Shown: one piece after another, positions 52,426-60,242 of the stretch | How the letters are laid out: the number at the start of each line of letters is the position of its first letter | Position numbering within the stretch: the first letter of the stretch is position 1 | Origin: Pontibacter sp. SGAir0037 | GTDB taxonomy: Bacteria > Bacteroidota > Bacteroidia > Cytophagales > Hymenobacteraceae | Length of the DNA stretch: 64,000 nt | Assembly (NCBI RefSeq): GCF_005491705.1 | Contig: NZ_CP028092.1 | Coordinates: 620,001 to 684,000 of the forward strand | Direction of reading: 5' to 3' | Made by a program: the position numbers and the translations under genes | Notes under the pieces: generated by a model | The model's input: only the letters and a program-made list of their open reading frames with translations | What the model was told of the DNA's origin: nothing | Databases searched by the model: none

Positions 52426-53064
52426 GTGAAAAAATATTTACTAACAGCCCTTCTCTGCACCTTATGCATAAGCTTTTCCTTTGCACAGGATGTAATCACC
52501 AAAAAAACAGGTGATGAATTAAAAGTTAAGATACTGGAAATTACACCAACAGAAGTAAAGTTTAAGAAAGAAGAGAATCTGGATGGTCCGGTTTACAGCT
52601 TGCCTAAAACAGACATTCTGCTGGTGCAATATGCCAACAAGACCACTGAGGTGTTTTCTTCTCCTGAAACCGAAGCCAATGCTTTAACAGTAAGTAGAAC
52701 ATCGGGTGCCATTACAACTACCACTCCGGCACCGGCCGTTTCTAAGTCGGCCCAGGAACTGTTTATTCAAGGGCAGACAGATGCTCATCATTACTATACT
52801 GGGTATACAGGTGCAGGAACCGGTACGTTGGTTGCCAGTTTGTTATCGCCACTTGTTGGTCTGGTGCCAGCCGTTATTTGTTCTACTACCAAACCAAAGG
52901 AACAAAACCTGAGCTATCCAAGTCAGGAATTGATGAACAACGCAGATTACAATAGAGGCTATACTTCTGATGCCAAAAGAATCAAGTCACGGAAAGTATG
53001 GAAGAACTGGGGAATTGGCCTTGGTGTAAATATTGTAGCCGCCATTCTGCTGGCAAATCAGTAA
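52426..53064 (+). CDS. Secreted hypothetical protein with C-terminal glycine-rich membrane segments
   Basis: 212 residues from a GTG. Signal peptide 1-20 (ending SFAQ). A small beta-rich part (about 22-85: ITKKTGDELKVKILEITPTEVKFKK) is followed by a Thr/Pro linker and a region (about 112-212) with YTGYTGAGTGTLVASLLSPLVGL and a final hydrophobic WGIGLGVNIVAAILL. The pattern occurs in many Bacteroidota envelope proteins of unknown function. A promoter and a terminator frame it as a single-gene unit. Confidence 0.7.
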   Translation: MKKYLLTALLCTLCISFSFAQDVITKKTGDELKVKILEITPTEVKFKKEENLDGPVYSLPKTDILLVQYANKTTEVFSSPETEANALTVSRTSGAITTTTPAPAVSKSAQELFIQGQTDAHHYYTGYTGAGTGTLVASLLSPLVGLVPAVICSTTKPKEQNLSYPSQELMNNADYNRGYTSDAKRIKSRKVWKNWGIGLGVNIVAAILLANQ

Positions 53065-53082
53065 GCAGAGCTACATAAACAG

Positions 53083-53124
53083 CAATAGGAAAAGGAGGGC
53101 TATCAGGTCCTCCTTTTCCTATTG
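53083..53124. terminator. Terminator hairpin after the 52426 gene
   Basis: A perfect 16-bp stem (53083-53098 with 53109-53124), loop of 10 bases; AT-rich ends on both sides. Confidence 0.75.
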
Positions 53125-53254
53125 ATAACACCAGAAAGCCAGGAAGAACAGATAAAGCCTGATGCATGGGTAGACGGGTATGTAATTAATCTGGTAATGA
53201 AAGTTTTAAGTATAACTTATGGTGTGATAGCTAGCATATTAGTAGAAATTTTAT

Positions 53255-53262
53255 TACTTTTG
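53255..53262 (+). promoter_or_regulatory. Candidate -7 element of rpsA
   Basis: TACTTTTG matches TAnnTTTG and is followed by GCCCC. It gives a leader of about 100 nt for rpsA. The -33 region is weak. Confidence 0.5.
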
Positions 53263-53283
53263 CCCCTCATTCGGGTGAATGAT

Positions 53284-53361
53284 CCTGTTTTACTGAAACA
53301 GGGAATGTAAAATTAAACCAAACCGGCCCATTGCTCTAAGTCGGTGGCTTCACCAGAGCAA
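53284..53361 (+). promoter_or_regulatory. Structured rpsA leader with two hairpins
   Basis: Hairpin 1: CCTGTTT (53284-53290) with AAACAGG (53296-53302). Hairpin 2: TTGCTCT (53331-53337) with AGAGCAA (53355-53361), its inner part GGTG/CACC (53343-53354) stacked with a 5-base bulge on the 5' side. The second ends 7 bases before the rpsA ATG, where it could occlude the start. S1 represses its own translation in E. coli; a similar control here is an inference. Confidence 0.5.
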
Positions 53362-53368
53362 GAATTTT

Positions 53369-55258
53369 ATGAGTAATTCTCCAGATAATTTTGATTGGGA
53401 CAAATTTGAGTCTCAAGGTTTCGGCGGTGGCTACAGCAAAGCAGAGAAAGCCGAAATGGAAAAAATGTATGATGACACCCTGACTACTGTACAGGAGCAG
53501 GAGGTTGTTACCGGAACTGTTGTAGGTATCACTGATCGTGACGTGATCCTGAACATCGGTTTCAAATCTGACGGCTTGGTACCGGTTTCAGAATTCAGAG
53601 ATATGCCTGAACTGAAAGTAGGTGACGAAGTAGAAGTATTTATCGAAGACCAGGAAGATCCAAACGGTCAGCTTATCTTATCCCGTAAGAAAGCGAAAAT
53701 CGTTAGCGCCTGGGCTAAAATTTACGATGCACTTGAGAACGACAAGGTTCTGGAGGGCGTTGTGAAGAGAAGAACGAAAGGTGGTCTTATCACTGATATC
53801 CACGGTGTAGAAGCTTTCTTACCAGGTTCACAAATCGACGTGAAGCCAATCCGTGACTTCGATGTATTTGTAGGTAAGAAAATGGAAGTGAAAGTTGTGA
53901 AAATCAACGCCGCTTTCGACAACGTGGTAGTTTCTCACAAAGTACTGATTGAGAAAGACCTGGAGCAGCAACGTGCCGCTATCCTGAACAACCTGGAAAA
54001 AGGTCAGGTTCTGGAAGGTGTTATCAAGAACATGACAAACTTCGGTGTGTTCATCGATCTTGGTGGTGTAGACGGTCTGCTTCACATCACAGATATTTCA
54101 TGGGGACGTATCAACCATCCGGAAGAAGTATTGCAGCTTGACCAGAAAGTTAATGTTGTGGTTCTTGACTTCGATGATGACAAGAAACGTATTTCCCTTG
54201 GTATGAAACAATTGACTCCTCACCCTTGGGATGCCCTTCCTGCTGAGGTTGAAGTTGGTTCAAGAGTTAAAGGTAAGATCGTTAACGTGGCTGACTATGG
54301 TGCATTCCTTGAGTTAATGCCAGGAGTTGAAGGTCTGATCCACGTTTCTGAAATGTCATGGTCTCAGCACCTGCGCAACCCGCAAGACTTCATTAAGCAA
54401 GGCGACGAGGTAGAAGCGGTTGTACTGACGCTTGACCGTGATGAGCGTAAAATGTCTCTTGGTATCAAGCAATTAACAGAAGATCCTTGGACAAAAGAAG
54501 ATGTGTTAACGAAATACGCCGTAGGTACAAAGCATACTGGTGTTGTTCGTAACCTGACTAACTTCGGTCTGTTCTTAGAACTGGAAGAAGGTGTAGACGG
54601 TCTTGTACACGTTTCTGACCTGAGCTGGACTAAGAAAATCAAGCATCCTTCTGAGTTTGTGAAAGTTGGTGAAAACCTGGATGTAATTGTTCTGGAGCTG
54701 GACGTTCCAAACAGAAGACTTGCATTAGGACACAAGCAACTGGAAGAGAACCCTTGGGATACTTTCGAAACTGTATTCAACATCGGGTCTGTACACAAAG
54801 CTACTGTACTTGAGAAATCAGACAGAGGTGCTGTGTTAGAACTGCCTTACGGTATCGAAGGTTTTGCTTTCCCTAAAGGCTTAACCAAAGAAGACGGTAC
54901 ACAGGTAGAAGCTGGCGAAAGCTTAGACTTCCGTGTAACTGAATTCTCTAAAGATGACCGTAAAATTATTCTTTCTCATACAGCTGCTACAACAGCAGAG
55001 GCTGACAATGCACGTGTAGCGAAGGCTACTAAGAAAGCTCCGGCTGCTGCAGGCGCAGAGAAAGCTGCTCCTAAAGCTCCGAAGGCTGCGAAAGAAACAG
55101 AGAACAAGTCTACGCTTGGTGACCTGGACGCCCTTTCTGCCCTGAGAGAGCAAATGATGGAAAACGAGAAAGAAGCTGGTGTTAAGAAGTTAGAAGCTGC
55201 CGCTGCTAAAAAAGCGCAGGATGCTTCTGGCGAATCTTCAGAAGAAGAAAACGCTTAA
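53369..55258 (+). CDS. rpsA: 30S ribosomal protein S1
   Basis: 629 residues with six S1 (OB-fold) domains: about 45-115, 132-205, 218-290, 303-378, 388-463 and 475-545; domains 3-5 carry the best RNA-binding signatures (TNFGVFIDLGGVDGLLHITD, ADYGAFLELMPGVEGLIHVSE). The tail (about 555-629) is low-complexity Lys/Ala/Glu. S1 helps mRNA bind the 30S subunit. In Bacteroidota, where Shine-Dalgarno signals are weak, this role may be especially important. Codon use is of the highly expressed type. Confidence 0.95.
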   Translation: MSNSPDNFDWDKFESQGFGGGYSKAEKAEMEKMYDDTLTTVQEQEVVTGTVVGITDRDVILNIGFKSDGLVPVSEFRDMPELKVGDEVEVFIEDQEDPNGQLILSRKKAKIVSAWAKIYDALENDKVLEGVVKRRTKGGLITDIHGVEAFLPGSQIDVKPIRDFDVFVGKKMEVKVVKINAAFDNVVVSHKVLIEKDLEQQRAAILNNLEKGQVLEGVIKNMTNFGVFIDLGGVDGLLHITDISWGRINHPEEVLQLDQKVNVVVLDFDDDKKRISLGMKQLTPHPWDALPAEVEVGSRVKGKIVNVADYGAFLELMPGVEGLIHVSEMSWSQHLRNPQDFIKQGDEVEAVVLTLDRDERKMSLGIKQLTEDPWTKEDVLTKYAVGTKHTGVVRNLTNFGLFLELEEGVDGLVHVSDLSWTKKIKHPSEFVKVGENLDVIVLELDVPNRRLALGHKQLEENPWDTFETVFNIGSVHKATVLEKSDRGAVLELPYGIEGFAFPKGLTKEDGTQVEAGESLDFRVTEFSKDDRKIILSHTAATTAEADNARVAKATKKAPAAAGAEKAAPKAPKAAKETENKSTLGDLDALSALREQMMENEKEAGVKKLEAAAAKKAQDASGESSEEENA

Positions 55259-55277
55259 TTTAAGCTGATTTCATAGT

Positions 55278-55307
55278 AAAAAGCCCCGGCGCAAGCCGGG
55301 GCTTTTT
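55278..55307 (+). terminator. Terminator of rpsA
   Basis: A 13-bp stem AAAAAGCCCCGGC/GCCGGGGCTTTTT with loop GCAA and a T-run, 20 bp after the rpsA stop codon: a canonical intrinsic terminator. Confidence 0.92.
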
Positions 55308-55860
55308 TTGTATAGCCAATTTTACTTCCTCATAAACAGCTGCCAGAGGAGAAGGCGCTGCCCTGCCTGGTCCGGTTGCGCACTCTTCACCGGCTGGAGC
55401 AGAAACGCTTGTCTGAGCTTCCCCTCAATGGGTTGCCGCACTGCGGGCACTGTTTTTCGTCCTTCATAAAACCATTCTTCTTTTGAACGTTCAGTTACGT
55501 TCATAAACGCATCCATGCATTTGCTAAGGCGGATGAGTAATCCGAGCGGCTTGTATATGATATAAATTTATGAGCGAGGCCCTAACCTGCGCTACACATC
55601 CTGGCCCTGCTTAAGTTAAGGAGCATCATAAATATAAGAAGTCTACACACGCAACGGGCTTTGCGTTGGATAAAAGGATGATTCCGCTTGATAATATGTA
55701 GAATAATATTATATTAGCTCTTCGATATATTTAATGTGGATATAGGCGCGCTATGTTTAAAATTAAAAATCAAAACAAGCCAATACCACTCTACACATAG
55801 TGCGGATAGTAGGAGTAGTACTCCTACTATACAGTAGTTGGCGTGCAATTAATTAACTGA
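55308..55860. other. Intergenic region, no convincing gene
   Basis: 553 bp after the rpsA terminator. A 64-codon minus-strand frame (55322-55516) has no recognisable domain. The right part is AT-rich with ATA/TAT runs and a short dyad AGTAGGAGTAGTACTCCTACT near 55808-55828. Together with lower GC in the next genes it marks the start of a sparse, probably acquired or decaying stretch up to about 59.4 kb. Confidence 0.5.
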
Positions 55861-56481
55861 ATGAAGTATAAAATTATCCTTTTTGCTTTCAGGACTTTTG
55901 CCGCTGCGTGTAATCCCATTCACGAGTCTAAGACTGCATCACTAGACCAAGAAGATAGAGCTGCGCAAACGGTACAACCACCAGTAGAACAAGAAGTTAA
56001 AGACAGAGCTTATACCTTAGATTCTGAACTTGAAAATTTAACTCTGGGAAAGTTCAACACATCAGGCGTAACTAAAGACAGCACAAATGAATATGGCGCT
56101 GGAGATTGTTTTGGTAAAGTTACCTATTACTCACAGAAAAGTATGGGTTTGGGAATTGACTCAATGTCATGTGGTGAATACGGCTATACATACACACACT
56201 ATCTGTTGGACTCCAAGAAAACTATACAAGCCGTTTACTTGAAAAAATCTGAGTCGCTCCTTCAACCGGACGGTAACTGGAAGTATGCATTGACCGAGAG
56301 AATCTTTGACTTTAGAAATTCTCAGGCGACCATCATAGAAAGAGTTGATACGCTCAATGACTATAATAAAAACGTGATAGCTAAAGATTTTGAAGTTAAA
56401 AAATTGAATGACAGGCAAACCGCTTTAAAGAAATGGACAACCGACTTTAAAGAACTGTGGGAGTTAGAAGAGAGCTATTAA
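55861..56481 (+). CDS. Hypothetical lipoprotein
   Basis: 206 residues. A short, poor signal with a possible lipobox AAAC (Cys17). The mature part is polar; the segment YGAGDCFGKVTYYSQ...SMSCGEYGYTYTHYLL (about 80-120) has two cysteines that could form a disulfide. No family recognised. It precedes the broken DoxX-TlpA gene by 76 bp and shares its lower GC, so it may belong to the same acquired segment. Confidence 0.6.
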   Translation: MKYKIILFAFRTFAAACNPIHESKTASLDQEDRAAQTVQPPVEQEVKDRAYTLDSELENLTLGKFNTSGVTKDSTNEYGAGDCFGKVTYYSQKSMGLGIDSMSCGEYGYTYTHYLLDSKKTIQAVYLKKSESLLQPDGNWKYALTERIFDFRNSQATIIERVDTLNDYNKNVIAKDFEVKKLNDRQTALKKWTTDFKELWELEESY

Positions 56482-56557
56482 AAAAATCGAAACGCCAACC
56501 AAACCTATAAGTTAGCTACGCCATCTTATAGCAAAACCGTTAGCAAATAATTGATTG

Positions 56558-57698
56558 ATGAAGCTATTAAACAAAGTACCTAAAGAAAAGTACTGGGACT
56601 ATTTTATACTTGCAGCAAGATTTCTTATTAGTTGGACTTTTCTTAGGTATGGCTACAGCAAAATGGTGGATGGTCAGTTTGGAGTAAGTGACTCAGAATT
56701 GGCAGCACCATTAAAGGATTTGAGCTTGTTTCGTGTCTCATGGTACATGTTCGACCACCAGCCTTTCAAGGCATTTATTGGCATTTCACAATTGCTTTGT
56801 GGTGGTCTAATCATCATAAACAGAACTGCCCTGCTTGGAGCGTTCTTGTTCCTTCCGATAGTAACTACTGTACTGCTTATTGACCTCACTTTTATGCCCC
56901 CAACTATGGCTAATGCCTTCGCATGGCGATTATCATTTTATATCCTGTTGGACTTTTTGATTCTATGGCACTACAAGAGTAAGATGGAAGTAATTTGGAA
57001 TGAAGTGTGGCAGAATGTTAACACCAAATTCAAATATCCGATTTGGACATACTTGTTTCTGCCGCTGGTGGCAATAGCTATTGAAGTAGCTGGGGTACTT
57101 CCGAAAGCTTTGTTCTACATCCATCATCCCTCATGCCTGTGCAGATCATACAGGGCAACAGCGTGAACAATGACTTTGCAAGATCGGTTTTCAATAATAT
57201 TATAACCCATCCAGAGAACCCGTCTGAGCTTTCGTGGTATTACTCAAGCTACACACCTGACTTTGCGCTATCCCATAAAAAAGCATTGGAACCTCTGGCC
57301 AGGAACTCTGTTGCGCCAGACTGGCAACTACCCATGTTCGGCAGTAGTGAGGTGATGCGACTCAGTCAGTTAAAGGGCAAGGTAGTGCTGCTTGAGTTCT
57401 GGAACAAGAACTGCGGGTACTGCATCTCAGCTGTGCCTAAGCTCAATGCATTGGCGGAGAAATTTCCTCGCAAAGACTTTATAGTTTTGGGAGTCAATCT
57501 GCATGACAGAAAGGAAGATGTTGATAGCTTCTATCAAAAGAACAGGCCCAACTACAGAACTGTGCTTGATGGAGGAAAAGTAGCTGAAGAGTATGGTATA
57601 GATGCTTATCCCGTGGTGGTTCTCATAGACAAGCAGGGCAAAGTTATATAATAGATGAGCCAGGAATTGAAAAGCACGTTCAGCAGGCTCTAAAGTAA
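56558..57698 (+). pseudogene. Broken DoxX/MauE-TlpA fusion gene (two frameshifts)
   Basis: From the ATG at 56558 a DoxX/MauE-like four-helix membrane domain (about 190 residues) runs to a stop at 57166. A second frame from about 57085 (ATG at 57133) encodes a TlpA/AhpC-type thioredoxin domain with CGYC (NKNCGYCISAVPKLN) but no signal peptide or anchor, so it could not reach the periplasm alone. This argues that both were one protein. A further shift at about 57650 cuts off the C-terminal helix: the sequence continues in another frame as IDEPGIEKHVQQALK and stops at 57698. The pieces may still be expressed separately, but the C-terminal break suggests decay. Confidence 0.6.
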
Positions 57699-58041
57699 TG
57701 AAAAAGGAGTATAAACTGCTAAGGCGTTGCATCATGCAGGCTGCGTCTTAATCGCAAGATAGTTTGAATTTGTTAGCTGTGATTCTTCCTATTAGAAACT
57801 GATTAATTTCTTGAGCTATATTTTACCTTTACCCTTAACTTTATGCAAGGCTGATACTTTAACTGGTGCTGGCAAAGCTCGCGCAAAATACTGATAGCCA
57901 TGTAAAATTCCTCCGCTGCATTGAAGAGGCTTTGAGGAAACTTCAGTAGTGGCTCCCCAGCAGAGTCTATTCACGATTCTTGCTTTTGCTTGCAGTATTA
58001 CAGGTAAGAATTTTAATGGTATGAATAAGATATTCACTCAT

Positions 58042-58692
58042 ATGAAAAAGTTATTAACGGCTGCATTTATATGCTTTGTATCAATTCATTATAGCCTTGG
58101 GCAGGCTAATTTTGCTATTAAAGCAGGGGCTAATCTCTCAAGTATGAACACAGAAGACGAGTTTTTGGAAGTCTTTAATTCGAATGTAGGAAACAGAATT
58201 GGCTATCAATTCGGCTTAATGGCACAACTGGACATGAATAATCAGGTGTATGTAAGACCGGAATTAATCTATTCTTCGAAAGGATATAAAGTTAGCGGCA
58301 ACACAACGCCTGCGCAACAAACGGCAGTACGCTATAATTATATTAATCTTCCTGTTTTGTTTGGCTATAATATGACTCCGAAAATCTCGGCTTTTTTAGG
58401 TCCGCAGTTTGGCATTTTAGCGTCAGTTTATGCAAAAGATAAAGGCAGTGAAAGAAGCGATAATCTTAAATCCATACAAGATTATAATGATTTTGATTTC
58501 AGCATAGGGGCAGGGGTCAATTATAGATTAAACACAAGGATCAGCGCCGACATTAGATACAACTATGGCTTCACCACTATTTTGCATGCCGTTTATTTTG
58601 ATAGAGCTGAAAATGAAATCGAATCTGATTTATTAAAAAATAACAAATCATTTGAAATTAGTATTAACTATTCATTAAGAACGAAAGAATAA
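58042..58692 (+). CDS. Outer-membrane beta-barrel porin-like protein
   Basis: 216 residues from the ATG at 58042, which gives a clean signal peptide (1-21, ending SLGQ); the frame extends upstream without signal character. Eight-strand OmpA/OmpX-like barrel of the Bacteroidota 'outer membrane beta-barrel' type: FAIKAGANLSSM at the start, YVRPELIYSSKGYKV, YINLPVLFGYNM, and a last strand FEISINYSL. Likely outer-membrane; role unknown. Surrounding sequence is gene-poor. Confidence 0.82.
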   Translation: MKKLLTAAFICFVSIHYSLGQANFAIKAGANLSSMNTEDEFLEVFNSNVGNRIGYQFGLMAQLDMNNQVYVRPELIYSSKGYKVSGNTTPAQQTAVRYNYINLPVLFGYNMTPKISAFLGPQFGILASVYAKDKGSERSDNLKSIQDYNDFDFSIGAGVNYRLNTRISADIRYNYGFTTILHAVYFDRAENEIESDLLKNNKSFEISINYSLRTKE

Positions 58693-59466
58693 GATTTCAC
58701 ACCCTAACTTTGCCTATAGTATAGCTTCTCCATATTATAATTTAGTTTTATGCTTCCATAAAATTATGAAAACAGTTCTCCTGATACAGCTTCCCCCTCA
58801 CTACTTCCCTCGATTCATTTAGTCAAACAGAGAATCGAATTAAGGCTCATATAGAAGGTAGAGTTATCTAGTTATAACAGGCTGAATGAGAGCAAATGGA
58901 ATTGTACAGGTTATGAGGTTAGATATGTAGATATGAAAGAGGGAGCATGAGTTCTTTCTTAACGACTATCTTTATCTTTCTTCTTGCACCCTTTGAATAT
59001 AAAATATACGATTCCAACTTGCTTATAAATTCTTTACGTGCTATTTAGGAAATAGGGGATGAAATGGGACCAGCAGCAAAAATTTAACTTATCATAATAT
59101 TCGCACTATTAGTTTTTACTTTCAAAAATACACGGTGAAAAAACCGTATGACTTCTTACGGTTTGTCCATTATATTTGCACTAATATCAACTACCCTTGT
59201 TCTCGCCTTCTTGCCAACTGATTTTCCAGAAGTTATGGCATAAGACTTACTGGCATTCGCTTCGATACGAGAATGTTACACATATATATAATTGGAGTAT
59301 TTTTAGCTGGCATAATTTTCTCATATGTTTTTAATAAGCTTTCTGGAAGCAATAGTCAAAATACGACCACATAAACAATCCAAAAAATTAAATAAACAGA
59401 ATAACTTATGTGCCTGTTCTGGTGCTTTCATTAGTCACTTTTGTATAACCTTTATCTCATAAGAAT
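58693..59466. other. Gene-poor region
   Basis: 774 bp, AT-rich, many stops in all frames. It holds an 8-bp hairpin ACCGTA/TACGGT around 59143-59161 and a possible 33-codon membrane peptide (59273-59374). No pseudogene could be identified. Confidence 0.5.
59273..59374 (+). CDS. Possible 33-residue membrane peptide
   Basis: ATG at 59273, hydrophobic residues 2-20 (YIIGVFLAGIIFSYVF) followed by a polar Ser/Asn/Thr tail. It has the shape of a small single-span protein, but there is no clear ribosome binding site, promoter or known family. Low confidence. Confidence 0.25.
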   Translation: MLHIYIIGVFLAGIIFSYVFNKLSGSNSQNTTT

Positions 59467-59940
59467 ATGACCAGGTTGGTAAGAACAAACTCTGAAGATG
59501 CAGCTTTTCGGGAGCTGGTTTTGCAGCTTGATAAAGAACTGAAAGAGCGCGACGGCGACGATCATACCTTTTATGCACAGTTCAACAAGATTGATATGAT
59601 CAGGCATGCCGTGGTGGCGTTTGAGCAGGAACAGCCTGTCGGCTGTGGCGCATTTAAACAGTTTGAGGGTAGTACGGCAGAGGTAAAGCGTATGTTTGTG
59701 CATCCTTCTGTCAGAAATCAGGGAATTGCCTCAAAGGTTTTAAAGGAGCTGGAGGCTTGGGCAAAGGAAGTTGGTTTTACTGATCTGGTACTGGAAACCG
59801 GAAAAGCCCAACCGGAGGCTATAAATCTATACTTTAAAAGTGGCTACAGGCAGATTACAAACTATGGGCAATACGCTGGTGTGGATAATAGCATATGTAT
59901 GCAGAAATCCTTAACAGAGGTTTCGCAATCGGAGGTTTAG
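59467..59940 (+). CDS. GNAT-family N-acetyltransferase
   Basis: 157 residues, one GNAT domain: acetyl-CoA-binding motif VKRMFVHPSVRNQGIASKVLKELEAWA-like (about 75-100, with R/Q-x-x-G-I-A) and the C-terminal strand INLYFKSGYRQI. Resembles the small-molecule/phosphinothricin-type acetyltransferases; substrate unknown. Single gene, followed by 170 bp and the tRNA-Cys promoter. Confidence 0.88.
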   Translation: MTRLVRTNSEDAAFRELVLQLDKELKERDGDDHTFYAQFNKIDMIRHAVVAFEQEQPVGCGAFKQFEGSTAEVKRMFVHPSVRNQGIASKVLKELEAWAKEVGFTDLVLETGKAQPEAINLYFKSGYRQITNYGQYAGVDNSICMQKSLTEVSQSEV

Positions 59941-60067
59941 TTAGTATTCGGATGCTGCAGGTTGCCGGGGAGTAATAGATTGTGCGTGTTTAGTGAAAAA
60001 TAACTCGCAGACAGTAAGGATGTTTGCTTTTTATAGTTATTTCTGATTAAAAAATATACGCATTCAG

Positions 60068-60098
60068 TTTGACAACTATCGTTTTCTGTGTATGTTTG
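60068..60098 (+). promoter_or_regulatory. Promoter of tRNA-Cys
   Basis: TTTG (60068-60071, in TTTGACA), a 19-bp spacer and TATGTTTG (60091-60098) match both promoter parts. The tRNA starts 14 bp after the -7 element. Confidence 0.75.
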
Positions 60099-60111
60099 CA
60101 CTCCAAATCAC

Positions 60112-60182
60112 GGTAACGTGGCCGAGTGGCTAGGCTCAGCTCTGCAAAAGCTGCTACAGCGGTTCGAATCCGCTCGTTACCT
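60112..60182 (+). tRNA. tRNA-Cys (GCA)
   Basis: A 71-nt cloverleaf: acceptor GGTAACG/CGTTACC, anticodon stem CAGCT/AGCTG with loop CTGCAAA (anticodon GCA), T-arm GCGGTTCGAATCCGC, and discriminator T as expected for tRNA-Cys. CCA is not encoded. Confidence 0.95.
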
Positions 60183-60190
60183 CTCCTTAT

Positions 60191-60232
60191 AAAAAGAAGG
60201 TCCTCCTCGTTATCGAGGAGGACCTTCTTTTT
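60191..60232. terminator. Terminator after tRNA-Cys
   Basis: A perfect 19-bp stem (60191-60209 with 60214-60232), loop TTAT, with T-runs on both strands. It lies between tRNA-Cys and the convergent P-type ATPase and can serve both. Confidence 0.9.
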
Positions 60233-60242
60233 TAGAGCTTCT

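Noticed and set aside
53122..53310. 62-codon ORF in front of rpsA
   Set aside because: It overlaps the terminator hairpin, the rpsA promoter element and leader; codon pattern is not convincing.
55322..55516. 64-codon minus-strand ORF after rpsA
   Set aside because: Considered as a transposase or other gene fragment, but no motif could be recognised.
59104..59235. Two overlapping ORFs of about 30 codons at 59.1-59.2 kb
   Set aside because: Short, out of frame with each other, overlapping a small hairpin; neither has a recognisable feature beyond hydrophobicity.
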